Shown here in pieces: positions 1-10,976 of a stretch of 64,000 bases of DNA. The notes below the pieces were generated by a model. That model searched no databases and was not told where the DNA came from. It was given only the letters and a program-made list of their open reading frames with translations. A program made the translations under genes and the position numbers. Position 1 is the stretch's first letter, and each line of letters starts with the position of its first letter. The stretch comes from Tahibacter soli (GTDB lineage Bacteria; Pseudomonadota; Gammaproteobacteria; Xanthomonadales; Rhodanobacteraceae). The stretch is from positions 186,001 to 250,000 of the forward strand of contig NZ_JAOVZO020000023.1 in NCBI RefSeq assembly GCF_025717065.2, in the 5' to 3' direction.

Positions 1-775
1 TGCGGTTGGCCGTGGCGACGCTGCCGGCCGGCAGCAGCGTGACCGGCTGGCTGTTGCCGTCGACCGGCTGCGATTCGAGCCGCACGGTGCCTTCGGTGAC
101 GACGACGCGCACTTCGTCGCCGTCGCGGCGCACCGAAAAGCGCGTGCCGACGGCGACGATGCGCTGGCGGCCCGCTTCGACCGCGAACGGCCGCGAGGCG
201 TCTTTGGCAACGTCGAAATAGGCTTCGCCGCGGCGCAGCGCGATGTGGCGCTCGCGCCGCGACAGCGCGACGTCGATCGCCGTGTCGCTCGAGAGCGTCG
301 CGTCGGAGCCGTCGGCGAGTTCGAGCGTCTTCAACGTGCCGACCGTCGTGCGATACGACTCGGGTTTCACCGCGTCGTAGCGCTGCCAGCCGACGACGCC
401 TGCGAGTGCGAGAACGGCTGCTGCGGCGAACGCACCGAACGCCCGCGCGCGACGCTGCCGTGCGCGGTACTCGCCTGCGCGGCGTTCGGCGCGACCGGGT
501 GCTGCGAGCGACTGCGCGTCGACCGGCCGCTCGAACGGCCCGCGCGACCAGCGACCGCGTTCGGGCAGCGTGCCGGGCGCAAGGCCCGCGGCCAGCACCT
601 TGAGGCGATCGGCCTGCGCCCACGCCGATGCCAGACGCAGGTACGCGACGCGGTGCGCCGTATCGACGTCGAGCCACGCGGCGAACGCGGCCTCGTCGGC
701 GGTCGAAAGGCCGCCGGCGTCTCGCCGCGCGAGCCACGCGGCGGCGTCGTGTTCAATCCGGGTCGTTCCGTCCAT
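1..775 (-). CDS. FecR-family anti-sigma/sigma regulator (partial, runs off left edge)
   Basis: Reading leftward from the ATG at 775, the protein starts MDGTTRIEHDAAAWLARRD, a DUF4880-type cytoplasmic segment. It has one membrane span (FGAFAAAAVLALAGVVGW, about residues 112-130) and then a periplasmic FecR domain (YRTTVGTLKTLELADGS, then GEAYFDVAKDASRPFAVEAG). This is the usual FecR layout, in which the N-terminal part holds or activates a partner ECF sigma factor and the periplasmic part receives a signal. The start codon lies inside the end of the upstream sigma gene (23-base overlap), so the two are probably translationally coupled. The C-terminus is missing because the gene continues beyond base 1, so the outer-membrane partner or target gene cannot be seen. 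Family assignment is strong; the inducing signal is unknown. Confidence 0.9.
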   Translation of the reverse strand, partial: MDGTTRIEHDAAAWLARRDAGGLSTADEAAFAAWLDVDTAHRVAYLRLASAWAQADRLKVLAAGLAPGTLPERGRWSRGPFERPVDAQSLAAPGRAERRAGEYRARQRRARAFGAFAAAAVLALAGVVGWQRYDAVKPESYRTTVGTLKTLELADGSDATLSSDTAIDVALSRRERHIALRRGEAYFDVAKDASRPFAVEAGRQRIVAVGTRFSVRRDGDEVRVVVTEGTVRLESQPVDGNSQPVTLLPAGSVATANR

Positions 776-1346
776 GTCCTCTTCCTGCCTCCATCGTCGC
801 CGCGGCCTTGGCCGTCGCGCGCGCGCCGCCCGGCGCCGCTTCGTCGTGATAGTAGTCGGCGAGCAGCCGCATGCCCTTGGCGATCTGCTTCTCGACGGCC
901 TTCTCGGTGATGCCCAGGCGCGCCGCGACTTCTTTCTGCGGCAACTCCTCGACGCGCCGCAGCCAGACGATCTGGCGGCAGCGGTCGGGCAGGCGGTCGA
1001 ACGCGTCGGCGAGTCGCCTGACGATCTGCCGCGCGCCGAACCGCCGTTCCGGCGACACCTCGTCTATCAAGACGTTCGACGCGTCGAAATCACCCGCAGG
1101 CTCGATCGACACGATGCGCCCGCGGCGCAGCCGGTCGGTCATGAGGTGCCGCGCGGTCGCGAACAGGAACGACTTGGGCTGCAGCGGCCGCGACTTGCCG
1201 GCGGCCTCGTAGACGCGCACGTAGATCTCCTGGCGCAGGTCGGAAACCTCGTCGGCATGCGGCCAGGCGTGGCGCAGGAACTGCACCAGCGCGGCTTCGT
1301 GCGCGAGGATTTCGGTGACGAACCAGGCGTCGAGGGCGGTCTCCAT
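753..1346 (-). CDS. ECF-type RNA polymerase sigma factor (FecI-like)
   Basis: A 197-residue protein beginning METALDAWFVTEILAHEAAL. Region 2 is visible as DLRQEIYVRVYEAAGKSRPL...FATARHLMTDRLRR, and region 4 as LPDRCRQIVWLRRVEELPQKEVAARLGITEKAVEKQI, a helix-turn-helix for the -35 element. There is no region 1 or 3, as expected for an ECF factor. I chose the ATG at 1346 because family homology begins there; the frame is open further upstream but that part looks non-coding. It is followed immediately by the overlapping FecR gene, so the two make a sigma/regulator cell-surface signalling pair. It faces away from the cyanophycinase gene across about 225 bases. Confidence 0.92.
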   Translation of the reverse strand: METALDAWFVTEILAHEAALVQFLRHAWPHADEVSDLRQEIYVRVYEAAGKSRPLQPKSFLFATARHLMTDRLRRGRIVSIEPAGDFDASNVLIDEVSPERRFGARQIVRRLADAFDRLPDRCRQIVWLRRVEELPQKEVAARLGITEKAVEKQIAKGMRLLADYYHDEAAPGGARATAKAAATMEAGRGHGRNDPD

Positions 1347-1570
1347 GCGCGGACAATAGCCGAATGCGCGGCGAATGAAAGATCCCGCGCACGAGACTTG
1401 CGACACGTAGGGATCGCGGCGCCTCGCTCGTCTTGAGTTTTCGTTGCCCGCCGGCGCGCTCGTCGGCCCGATCCACGGAAGGATCTCTCCGAGCGTCGAC
1501 TGCCCGGTCGACGCTCGGTGCGGGCGAGGGCGATCGTCTTCTCCTTTCGAGCCAAACGCCGGGGACCTCC

Positions 1571-3538
1571 ATGCGCCTGCTGCATCTCGTACTCGTCTCA
1601 CTGCTGGGAATCGCCGCGCTGCCGGCCGCGGCCGAACCGCGCGACGGCTGGCGCTACTACGAGATCGGCGACGTCGCCGCGAAGGCGCCGCAGAAAACGC
1701 AGGCCGGCCTGATGCTCGTCGGCGGCGGCGAATGGCCGTACGACGCGTTCCGCTGGATGATCGAGCGCGCGGGCCACGGCCGTATCGTGATCCTGCGCGC
1801 GTCCGATTCGATGGAGAACCAGGCCGAGTTCTTCAACAACCTGGGCGGCGTCACCGGCGCGCAGACGATCGTGTTCGAAGACCGCAAGGCCGCGAGCGAT
1901 CCCAAGGTGCTCGACATCGTGCGCAAGGCCGACGGCATCTTCCTCGCCGGCGGCGACCAGTCGAACTACGTGCGCTACTGGAAAGGCACGCCGCTCAACA
2001 AGCTGCTCGACGAACACGTCAAGGCCGGCAAGCCGATCGGCGGCACGAGCGCGGGCCTTGCGATTCTCGGCGCGTATTCGTACGGCGCGATGGACGGCGG
2101 CAGCCTCGTCTCCGAAGACGCATTGAAAGATCCGACCGGATCGCAACTGACGCTGGTCGACGATTTTCTGCACATGCCGCACCTGTCGCGCGTGATCACC
2201 GACAGCCACTTCGGCAAGCGCGACCGCCAGGGGCGCCTGATCGCGTTTCTCGCGAAACTCGCGCACGACACGGGCCGCAGCGATCTCGTCGGCATCGGCA
2301 TCGACGAATACACGGCGCTGTGCATCGACGCGGCCGGCGTCGGCACCGTGTTCAGCGGCAGCGGCGGCCACGCGTGGGTGTTCCGCCCGCAGCGCGGCGC
2401 CGACGTGTACGAGCCCGGCAAGCCGCTGACGTTCCGCGCGGTGCCGGTGGTCGGCGTCGGCACCGACAGCGTGCTGCACCTCGACGACTTCCGCGTCGAA
2501 CGACCGGCGTTTCATGCTGTGTACGACGCGACCGACGGTACGCTCGTACGGCGCGAGCGCGGCGTGCTGGCGCCCGATCCGAAGAAGACCGTGCTCGTGA
2601 TCCACGGCGGCGCCGGCGTCGAACGCGCGACGATGACGCCGGACGAAGAAAAAGCCGCGCGCGCCGCGCTCGAAGCGGCCCTGCGCGCGGGCCACGCGCA
2701 GCTCGCGGCCGGCAAGCCGGCGCTCGACGCGGTGACGTCGGCGATCGCGGTGCTCGAAGACGATCCGTCGTTCAACGCGGGGCGCGGCGCGGTGTTCACG
2801 CACGACGGCAAGAACTCGCTCGACGCGGCCGTGATGGACGGCGCGAGCCTGCGCGCCGGCGCGGTGGCCGGCGTCGAACGTGTGAAGAACCCGATCGCGC
2901 TCGCGCGGGCCGTGATGGAAAAATCGAAGCACGTGATGATGGTCGGCCCCGGTGCCGAGACGTTCGCGAAAGAGCAGGGCGTGACGCTCGTCGATCCGAA
3001 ATATTTCTACACCGAAAAGCGCTGGCAGCAGCTGCAGAAAGCGCTCAGGGAAGCCGCGAACGGGCAGGCGCATGCCGATATCGAGACGGCGAAGCACTTC
3101 GGCACCGTGGGCGCCGTGGCGCTCGACGCCAACGGCAAGCTCGCGGCCGGCACGTCGACCGGCGGCATGACGAACAAGCGCTACGGCCGCGTCGGCGATT
3201 CGCCGATCGTCGGCGCCGGCACGTATGCGAACGCGCAGTGCGCGGTGTCGGGCACGGGGTGGGGCGAATTCTACATCCGCGCGGTTGCGGCCTACGATAT
3301 TTGTACACGCGTACAGCTCGGCGGCCTGTCGATCAAGGACGCGGCCGACGCGGTGATCAACCGCGAGATCCCGAAGGCCGGCGGCGACGGCGGCGCGATC
3401 GCGCTGGCGTCCGACGGCAGCTTCGCGCTGCCGTTCAACACCGAGGGCATGTACCGCGGCTGGATCGGCGCCGACGGCGTGCCGCATGTGGCGGTGTACA
3501 AGGAAGACAAGCTGCCGGAACCCGCGGTCGAGGAATAG
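1571..3538 (+). CDS. Exported cyanophycinase fused to plant-type asparaginase / isoaspartyl peptidase
   Basis: This 655-residue protein starts with a signal peptide (MRLLHLVLVSLLGIAALPAAA). Residues 30-300 form an S51 cyanophycinase-like domain with the nucleophile elbow GGTSAGLAIL (Ser160). Residues 335-650 form an Ntn-hydrolase of the plant asparaginase/isoaspartyl peptidase type: HGGAGVER, FNAGRGAVFT, the autocleavage site HFGTVGAV (Thr512 would become the new N-terminus) and GTSTGGMTNKRYGRVGDSP. In the family, cyanophycinase cuts the storage polymer cyanophycin to beta-Asp-Arg, and isoaspartyl peptidases split that dipeptide. One exported protein could therefore do both steps. The genes that follow (LysR, aspartase, asparaginase) fit aspartate use. 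Substrate is inferred from family; a peptide substrate other than cyanophycin remains possible. Confidence 0.88.
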   Translation: MRLLHLVLVSLLGIAALPAAAEPRDGWRYYEIGDVAAKAPQKTQAGLMLVGGGEWPYDAFRWMIERAGHGRIVILRASDSMENQAEFFNNLGGVTGAQTIVFEDRKAASDPKVLDIVRKADGIFLAGGDQSNYVRYWKGTPLNKLLDEHVKAGKPIGGTSAGLAILGAYSYGAMDGGSLVSEDALKDPTGSQLTLVDDFLHMPHLSRVITDSHFGKRDRQGRLIAFLAKLAHDTGRSDLVGIGIDEYTALCIDAAGVGTVFSGSGGHAWVFRPQRGADVYEPGKPLTFRAVPVVGVGTDSVLHLDDFRVERPAFHAVYDATDGTLVRRERGVLAPDPKKTVLVIHGGAGVERATMTPDEEKAARAALEAALRAGHAQLAAGKPALDAVTSAIAVLEDDPSFNAGRGAVFTHDGKNSLDAAVMDGASLRAGAVAGVERVKNPIALARAVMEKSKHVMMVGPGAETFAKEQGVTLVDPKYFYTEKRWQQLQKALREAANGQAHADIETAKHFGTVGAVALDANGKLAAGTSTGGMTNKRYGRVGDSPIVGAGTYANAQCAVSGTGWGEFYIRAVAAYDICTRVQLGGLSIKDAADAVINREIPKAGGDGGAIALASDGSFALPFNTEGMYRGWIGADGVPHVAVYKEDKLPEPAVEE

Positions 3539-3590
3539 TCGTGCACGCCGCGTTCCGCGATACTCGCCTCGAGCGAGCGGCGGAGCGGCG

Positions 3591-4493
3591 ATGGAATTCA
3601 ACTGGATCGAGGATTTTCTGAGCGTCGCGGAAACCGGCAGCTTCACGCGCTCGGCGCATGCGCGGCATCTGACGCAGCCGGCGCTGTCGCGGCGTATCCG
3701 CGCGCTCGAACACTGGCTCGGCGCCGACCTGATCGACCGCGGCAGCTATCCCACGCGTTTGACGCCGGCCGGGGAACTCTTTCGGGTCGAAGCGGCGGCG
3801 ATTCTCGAGCGCGTGAACGCGGCGCGCGCGCTCGTGCGCCGGCACGCCGCCGCGGCGCGGCAGGCCATTCGCTTCGCGCTGCCGCATACGCTGTCGCTGA
3901 GCTTTTTCCCGCACTGGCTGACGAAGGTGCATGCGCGCTACGGCGTATTCGCCAGCCGCGTCGTCGCCGGCAACGTGCACGACGCGGTGCTGAACTTCGT
4001 CGAGGGCAACAGCGATCTGCTGCTGTGCTACTACCATCCGGCGCAGCCGATCGAACTCGACGCGAAGCGCTATCCGTTCCTGCGCCTGGGCATCGAAACC
4101 ATGCGTCCGTACGCGCGCCGCGACCGCGCGCGCAAACCGCAGTTCACGCTGCCCGGCACGGCGAGCGCGCCGGTGCCGTTTCTGAACTTCAGCCCCGAGG
4201 CGTATCTGCGCCGCGTGGTCGATCGCATCCTCGAAGCGTCGCCGGTACGCCTGCACCTGTCGCCGCAGCACGAAACGGCGATGGCCGAGGGTTTGAAGAA
4301 CCTCGTGCTCGAAGGCCACGGCATCGCGTTCCTGCCGCAGAGCACCGTCGCCGGCGACGTGCGCAAGGGGCGTCTCGCGGCCATCGGCGACGCGAGCCTC
4401 GCCGCCGAACTCGACATCCGCGTGTACAAGGACAGCCGGCGCGAGCACGCGGGCGTGCAGCGGCTGTGGGCGTTTCTCGAGGGCGAGGCATAG
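3591..4493 (+). CDS. LysR-family transcriptional regulator
   Basis: A 300-residue protein with an N-terminal winged helix (FNWIEDFLSVAETGSFTRSA, then LTQPALSRRIRALEHWLGADL), the standard LysR DNA-binding domain. It is followed by a periplasmic-binding-like effector domain (FALPHTLSLSFFPHWLTKVH to the end). The ATG at 3591 is chosen because the LysR domain starts there, 52 bases after the cyanophycinase/asparaginase stop. It lies on the same strand between that gene and aspartase, so it most likely controls this aspartate-related cluster and may be co-transcribed with it. The ligand cannot be read from the sequence. Confidence 0.92.
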   Translation: MEFNWIEDFLSVAETGSFTRSAHARHLTQPALSRRIRALEHWLGADLIDRGSYPTRLTPAGELFRVEAAAILERVNAARALVRRHAAAARQAIRFALPHTLSLSFFPHWLTKVHARYGVFASRVVAGNVHDAVLNFVEGNSDLLLCYYHPAQPIELDAKRYPFLRLGIETMRPYARRDRARKPQFTLPGTASAPVPFLNFSPEAYLRRVVDRILEASPVRLHLSPQHETAMAEGLKNLVLEGHGIAFLPQSTVAGDVRKGRLAAIGDASLAAELDIRVYKDSRREHAGVQRLWAFLEGEA

Positions 4494-4586
4494 CAACTAT
4501 GCCGGCCGCGCATCGCGCGATGTGCGATCGGTATTGGCGTTGCGCGCCTCGCGTCCCTAGATTGCGCGCCGACGCCACCACCGAAG

Positions 4587-5993
<1,407 letters not shown>

Positions 5994-6038
5994 ACGTTCT
6001 TCTTCCGCTCGCTATTCTTTATTGCTCGTCATCTTTCG

Positions 6039-6168
6039 TTCGTCATTCCAGCGAAAGCTGGAATCCAGCTTTTGACTTTCGCGCTTGCTGTGGCTCGTCA
6101 TTCCGGCCTGCGCCGGAATGACGAGCAGAGGCAAAAGCCGGACCCCGGCTTTGCAGGGATGACGAGCT
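6039..6168. repeat. Cluster of three REP-like palindromes
   Basis: Between aspartase and asparaginase are three short hairpins with related sequence. The first is 6045-6064 (8-bp stem ATTCCAGC/GCTGGAAT, GAAA loop). The second is 6093-6126, a perfect 15-bp stem with a CTGC loop, beginning GCTCGTCATTCCGGC. The third is 6136-6150 (AGCCGG/CCGGCT), followed by another GATGACGAGC. Such intergenic palindromes with TCATTCC...GGAATGA arms are common in Proteobacteria. Here they may stabilise or separate the transcripts of the two flanking genes. Related hairpins occur at 11012-11340 and 11735-11762. Confidence 0.75.
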
Positions 6169-6196
6169 TTGGAAGACAACACCATACCGCCTGTCC

Positions 6197-7189
6197 ATGC
6201 CCGACCAGACCGAACATCACGTCCCCCGCATCGCCCTCATCGCCACCGGCGGCACCGTCGCCGGCGCCGCCGACTCATCGACGCAGCAACTCGGCTACCG
6301 TGCCGGCGCGCTCGACGTCGATGCGCTCGTCGCCTCCGTGCCCGGCCTCGATCGCCTCGCGGCGATCGAAACGCAGCAGCCGTTTGCGCTCGACAGTGCC
6401 GCGCTCGAGTTGTCGCACTGGCAAACGCTGGCGGAGCGCGTCAACGCCGCACTCGCGCGCGACGACATCGACGGCGCCGTCGTGCTGCACGGCACCGATA
6501 CGTTGGAGGAAACCGCGTTTTTTCTGCACCTCGCGGTCGACAGCGACAAGCCCGTCGTGCTCACCGGCGCGATGCGGCCTGCCACGTCGTTCGGTGCCGA
6601 CGGTCCGATGAACATCTACCATGCCGTCGCCGCGGCGGCGCATCCGGCGTGTCGCGGCCTCGGCACGCTCGTCGTATTCGGCGACGTGCTGCTGGCCGCG
6701 CGCGGCCTGCAGAAACGCGACAGCGTGCCCGGCGCGTTCAGCGCCGACCAGTACGGCCGCCTGGGTCTCGTGAAAGATCGCGACGTGTTCGTCTACCAGC
6801 GCCCGACGCGCGCGCGCGGCGGCTTCGCAGTGCCGCAGCGACTGCCGCGCGTGCACGTGCTGACGGCGTTTCTCGACATGCCCGCGAGCCTGATCGACGC
6901 GGCGACCGCCGATGCCGACGGCCTCGTCTTCGCCGGCGTCGGCAACGGCAACCTGCGCGGCGACTGGCTCGCCGCGCTCTCGGCCGCCGCCGCGCGCGGC
7001 GTCGCCGTCGTGCGGGCGAGCCGTGTCTCGAACGGCACCACGGTACGCAACGGCGAGATCGACGACGACGCGCACGGCTTCGTCAGCGCCGACAACCTCA
7101 CGCCGCTGCAGGCGCGCGTGCTGACGATGCTTGCGCTCGCGCGTGGCGCGTCGACGCGCGAGTTGCAGCTGCTGTTCGACAGCTACTGA
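6197..7189 (+). CDS. L-asparaginase
   Basis: A 330-residue asparaginase/glutaminase family protein. It has the first active-site threonine block (IALIATGGTVAGAADSS), the second (VVLHGTDTLEETAFFLHLAV) and VVLTGAMRPATSFGADGPMN. There is no signal peptide, so the enzyme is likely cytoplasmic. It would convert asparagine to aspartate and ammonia, feeding the aspartase encoded just upstream. It is separated from aspartase by REP-like hairpins, so it may be a separate or attenuated transcription unit. The start is the ATG at 6197, directly before the family sequence. Confidence 0.92.
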   Translation: MPDQTEHHVPRIALIATGGTVAGAADSSTQQLGYRAGALDVDALVASVPGLDRLAAIETQQPFALDSAALELSHWQTLAERVNAALARDDIDGAVVLHGTDTLEETAFFLHLAVDSDKPVVLTGAMRPATSFGADGPMNIYHAVAAAAHPACRGLGTLVVFGDVLLAARGLQKRDSVPGAFSADQYGRLGLVKDRDVFVYQRPTRARGGFAVPQRLPRVHVLTAFLDMPASLIDAATADADGLVFAGVGNGNLRGDWLAALSAAAARGVAVVRASRVSNGTTVRNGEIDDDAHGFVSADNLTPLQARVLTMLALARGASTRELQLLFDSY

Positions 7190-7204
7190 CGCGGCACGCC
7201 GTCG

Positions 7205-7612
7205 CTATGCCGTCGCGTCGCGGCGAGCGACGATCGCGCCCGCGACACAGAGTACGAACGCGGCGATGGCAAGCCACGATCCATAGGTCGCCTGGCCCCA
7301 GACCATCGGCGCGCCAGTCATGTTGGCCGCGGTGAACGCGGCGCTGGCGACGGCGGCGGCGACGAACTGCCGCCGGCGGATCAGTGCGATGGTTACGACG
7401 GCGAGCACGCCGGAGCCGATCCAGAGCGCGTGCCCGAGCGCGCCGGCTGCGTAGAAGTGGCGGAACGCCGGATAGTCCGGCAGGAATCGCAGCCACAGGT
7501 CCAGGCCGGTGACGAACGGACCGATCGCGAGGAACGCGAGCAGCGCGAGCGCGATTCTTGACGTCGTCGGCAGCTCGGCTCTCGCCGGGGTACCGGTTTG
7601 CGTCTGCGGCAT
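7205..7612 (-). CDS. Small four-helix membrane protein of unknown function
   Basis: A 135-residue protein with four predicted membrane segments: IALALLAFLAIGPFVTGL, AAGALGHALWIGSGVLAVV, VAAAVASAAFTAANMTGAP and SWLAIAAFVLCVAGAIVA. It has a short polar N-terminus (MPQTQTGTPARAELPTTSR). The gene converges with asparaginase, its stop being 15 bases beyond the asparaginase stop. I do not recognise a family with known function; the regular hydrophobicity and its own start support a real gene. Confidence 0.7.
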   Translation of the reverse strand: MPQTQTGTPARAELPTTSRIALALLAFLAIGPFVTGLDLWLRFLPDYPAFRHFYAAGALGHALWIGSGVLAVVTIALIRRRQFVAAAVASAAFTAANMTGAPMVWGQATYGSWLAIAAFVLCVAGAIVARRDATA

Positions 7613-7659
7613 CGAGATTCCTCAAGGTTGCGATGCGCGAGCGTAGCACTCGTGCCGCC

Positions 7660-9858
7660 CTACTCGAACCCGTCGCGCAGCAGCAGATCCGCGCCGCTCA
7701 CGACCGCGTTGCCGCGCCGCGGCTCGCCGCCCATCGCGACGAAGAAGCCGCCGGCGAAGATGCCGAGCGGCGACGGCGCGATCGTCTGCACGTAGCCTTG
7801 CGGCAGCGGCGCCCACGACTGCACGGCGTTCGTCGTGCGCGTGAGATCGAGCGCCGCGAGATAGCGCGCGCCGACGCCGCCGATCGATTCGAACGCGCCG
7901 CCGACGTACAGCGTCGAGCCGGCGAGCGACAGCTCGTTCGCGCCGTAGAAACCGACCGGCACATCAAGCGGCAGCACCTGTCCGTTGCGGTCGATCGCCG
8001 CGAAGCGCTGGCGCGGCTGCCCGCCCATCGTCAGGAACGCGCCGAGCGCGTAGAGGTTGCCGCGATACGTCGCGAGCGCATAGACGCCGCTGTCGGCCGT
8101 CGGATTCCACGCGGTCACCGCGCCGGTGACGCGATCGGCCGCGCCGAGGCCGTAACGCGGCGACGTGCCGAGCGAAATGAAATCGCCGCCGAGATACACG
8201 GTGTCGCCGACCGGCAGGATCGTGCGCACCTCGCGGTTCGGCCGCGGGTTCCAGTCGATGCGCGCGCCGGTCGCGGGATTCAACGCGGCCACGAAACCCT
8301 GTGCGGTGCCGCCGACGGAAAGAAAGTTGCCGCCGGCATAGACGCGGTCGCCGGCGTAGACGAGCGTGTTCGCGCCGACGTCGAGCTGCGGATCGAAGGC
8401 CGTCAGCGCGCCGGTGGTGAGGTCGAACGCCGCCGCGCCGCTGCGCGCGACGTTCTGCGCGCGTTGGAACGTGCCGCCGACGTAGAGCGTGGTCGGCGAC
8501 AGCGTGAGCCCGAGCACCGCGCCGCTGACGCCGGGGCGCCACGCGTCGTCGAGCGTGCCGTCGGCGTTGAGCCGCACGAGGCCTTCGTGCGCCGATCCGT
8601 TCGCGCGCTGGAACATGCCGCCGATCACGAGGCGGCCGTTGACGTCGACGCCGCTCGCGTAGACCACCGGGCCACTCGGCGGTCCGCCGACGTAGTCGGG
8701 CAGGGCGCGCGCCTGCGCCGTCGCGGGATCGATCGCCGCGACGCCGAGATGCGGTGCGTTGCCGACGCGCGTGTAGTAGCCGCCCGCGTACACCGCGCCG
8801 TTCGCGACGGCGAGCGACAGCACTTCGTTGAAATTGCCGGGTTCTCCATAAATATCCGGATTCCACGAGGTGGCGGCGCCGGTCGTCTTGTCGATTGCCG
8901 CGACGCGCGAGCGGGCCGCGCCGCCGGTCGATGTGAAGTTGCCGCCGAGATAGACCGCGTTGCCGCTGACGGCGATCGCGCTGACCGTCGTGTTGACGCC
9001 GGGGTTCCACGCGGTCGCGAGGCCGGTCGATGCGCTGAGCGCCGCGACGCCGACGCGCTGCACGCCGCCGATGCCGAAGAACAGGCCGCCGGCGTAGACC
9101 GTCGAACCGTCGACGGCGAGCGCGTAGACGTCGCGGTTCGCGTCGGGTTTCCACGCGGTCACAACGCCTGTAGTCGCATCGATCGCCGCGATCGCGTCGC
9201 GCGGCTGACCGCCGGCCGCGCTGAATCGGCCGCCGAGATAGACGACGCCGTTGCCGGTCGCGAGCGCGAACACGTCGCCGTTCGGCGCCGGGTTCCACGA
9301 CGTCGCCGTGCCGCTGCCGAGCGAGATCGCCGCAAGCCGTGCGCGCGCCGCGCCGCCGAGGTTCGCGAACGCGCCGCCGGCGTACAGCACGCCGCTGCCG
9401 GTCGCGAGCGCGTTCACCTCGCCGTCGGGCGACGGGTTCCACGACGTCGCGGCGCCGGTCGCCGCGTCGATCGCCGCGAGATTGCGCCGCGCGCTGCCCG
9501 CCACCGTGTCGAACACGCCGCCGATGTAGACGGTGCCGCCGATCACCGCGAGCGCGTTGACGCTGTCGCCGTCGACGTTCGGATTCCACGCGTCGAGCGA
9601 GCCGTCGGCGTTGAACCGCGCGAGGTTGTTGCGCGCGACGCCGTTGACGGTCTTGAACACGCCGCCGATGACGATGCGGCCGTCGGCTTGCGCGGCGATC
9701 GTTCGGACCATGCCGCTGGTCTCGAAGGCGATGTTCGGCTGCGGCCGGACGGCCTGTCCGCGCGCGGCGAATGCGAGTGCGAGAAACACGAGCGCGAGCA
9801 CGACGGCGTGGCGCGCGCTCGTCGTGCGTCGCGGCGGCGGTGCGAGGTGGCGGATCAC
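7660..9858 (-). CDS. Exported delta-60/beta-propeller-type repeat protein with GFE tail
   Basis: A 732-residue protein with a signal peptide (RHAVVLALVFLALAFAARGQA). It is built of about 13 repeats of roughly 50 residues with the recurring pattern 'VYALAVDG-TVYAGG-F-GG--R-G-AA-D--TG--T-WNP', typical of delta-60 or Kelch-like beta-propeller repeats. Such folds usually serve in binding at or outside the cell surface. The protein ends LLLRDGFE at the stop codon; this tail resembles the ends of two other exported proteins in the window (13312 and 15230). It is divergent from the 2OG oxygenase gene. Exact function is unknown. Confidence 0.85.
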   Translation of the reverse strand: MIRHLAPPPRRTTSARHAVVLALVFLALAFAARGQAVRPQPNIAFETSGMVRTIAAQADGRIVIGGVFKTVNGVARNNLARFNADGSLDAWNPNVDGDSVNALAVIGGTVYIGGVFDTVAGSARRNLAAIDAATGAATSWNPSPDGEVNALATGSGVLYAGGAFANLGGAARARLAAISLGSGTATSWNPAPNGDVFALATGNGVVYLGGRFSAAGGQPRDAIAAIDATTGVVTAWKPDANRDVYALAVDGSTVYAGGLFFGIGGVQRVGVAALSASTGLATAWNPGVNTTVSAIAVSGNAVYLGGNFTSTGGAARSRVAAIDKTTGAATSWNPDIYGEPGNFNEVLSLAVANGAVYAGGYYTRVGNAPHLGVAAIDPATAQARALPDYVGGPPSGPVVYASGVDVNGRLVIGGMFQRANGSAHEGLVRLNADGTLDDAWRPGVSGAVLGLTLSPTTLYVGGTFQRAQNVARSGAAAFDLTTGALTAFDPQLDVGANTLVYAGDRVYAGGNFLSVGGTAQGFVAALNPATGARIDWNPRPNREVRTILPVGDTVYLGGDFISLGTSPRYGLGAADRVTGAVTAWNPTADSGVYALATYRGNLYALGAFLTMGGQPRQRFAAIDRNGQVLPLDVPVGFYGANELSLAGSTLYVGGAFESIGGVGARYLAALDLTRTTNAVQSWAPLPQGYVQTIAPSPLGIFAGGFFVAMGGEPRRGNAVVSGADLLLRDGFE

Positions 9859-9994
9859 TGGCGGTTCCCCCGGTCGGTGCGATCACCGTCAGGGCGCAGG
9901 AACGCGGCGCGGTGTCGCATCGGTGCCGAACGCGCGTCTTGCCGCCTGTCGACGCCGGTCTTACAGTGCCGCGTTTGCCGTTCGCGAGCCCGCA

Positions 9995-10918
9995 ATGCCG
10001 ACCACGCCGCTGTCCCCGATCCGCGCCGCCGTGCGCGAACGCGTCGCCGCCTGGCGCGACGCGTTCGCGAGCGCGCAGCCGTTCCGCTACGTCGTGATCG
10101 ACGATTTCCTGGAGCCCGACTACGCGCAGCGCCTGCTCGACGCGTTCCCGCCGTTCGAGCGCGGCAACTTCGTCGGCGACGATGGCACCGAGGGCAACAA
10201 GTCGACGCTCGCGCGGATTCGCTCGCTCGGCCCCGCGTACGCCGAACTCGACGAGATGATCCAGACGCGAGAGTTCCTCGCGTGGCTCGGCGAAGCGACC
10301 GGCATCGACGATCTGCTGTACGACCCGTACTACCTCGGCGGCGGCACGCACGAAAACCGCGACGGGCAAGGGCTGCAGACGCACATCGACTTCAACATCC
10401 ATCCGAGCGAACAGTGGCACCGCCGCCTCAACCTCATCGTGTACCTCAACCGCGAATGGGACGAAGGCTGGGGCGGCAATCTCGATCTCTACCGCGATCC
10501 GTACAGCGACACGCAGCCGGCCGCGCGCATCGCGCCGGCGTTCAACCGCTGCGTGGTGTTCGAGACGACGGAACGCAGCTGGCACGGGTTCGATCCGATC
10601 GCGCTGCCGGCAGAGCGACGCGATCTGTCGCGACGTTCGGTCGCGTTGTACTTCTATACGAAGGAACGCCCGGCTGAGGAGATCGCCGGCAAGCACAGCA
10701 CGCACTACGTCGATCCGCAGCTGCCGGATCGCTTCGTCGAAGGCCACACGCTGACGGCGGCCGACGCGGCGCTGCTGCGCACGTTGATCGCGCAGCGCGA
10801 CGGGCAGTTGAAGCGGCTGTATGCCGAGAATGCGAGTCTGCTGCAGGCGCAGGAGCGGGGGTTCAGCGGGAAGTTGCTGTATCTCTTGAAGCGGGCTTAT
10901 GTGCGGTATCGGCGGTGA
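9995..10918 (+). CDS. 2-oxoglutarate/Fe(II)-dependent oxygenase (prolyl-4-hydroxylase-like)
   Basis: A 307-residue protein with a double-stranded beta-helix oxygenase domain. Residues FRYVVIDDFLEPDYAQRLL open the domain. The iron ligands are visible as THIDFN (His130, Asp132) and SWHGFD (His197), and RRSVALYFYT supplies the likely 2-oxoglutarate-binding arginine. The C-terminal segment after residue 230 is helical (LLRTLIAQRDGQLKRLYAENASLLQAQE) and may be a coiled coil. Relatives hydroxylate proteins, sugars or small molecules, and the substrate cannot be told here. The ATG at 9995 is chosen as the first in-frame start before the domain. Confidence 0.85.
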   Translation: MPTTPLSPIRAAVRERVAAWRDAFASAQPFRYVVIDDFLEPDYAQRLLDAFPPFERGNFVGDDGTEGNKSTLARIRSLGPAYAELDEMIQTREFLAWLGEATGIDDLLYDPYYLGGGTHENRDGQGLQTHIDFNIHPSEQWHRRLNLIVYLNREWDEGWGGNLDLYRDPYSDTQPAARIAPAFNRCVVFETTERSWHGFDPIALPAERRDLSRRSVALYFYTKERPAEEIAGKHSTHYVDPQLPDRFVEGHTLTAADAALLRTLIAQRDGQLKRLYAENASLLQAQERGFSGKLLYLLKRAYVRYRR

Positions 10919-10976
10919 TTGATTTTGATCGTTGTCGCTTGTCTGCGTCGTCCCAATGCCTGGCGTTGAACGAAGC

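Noticed and set aside
245-910. Forward-strand open frames over the FecR and sigma genes
   Set aside because: They are Arg-rich shadows of the well-recognised minus-strand genes.
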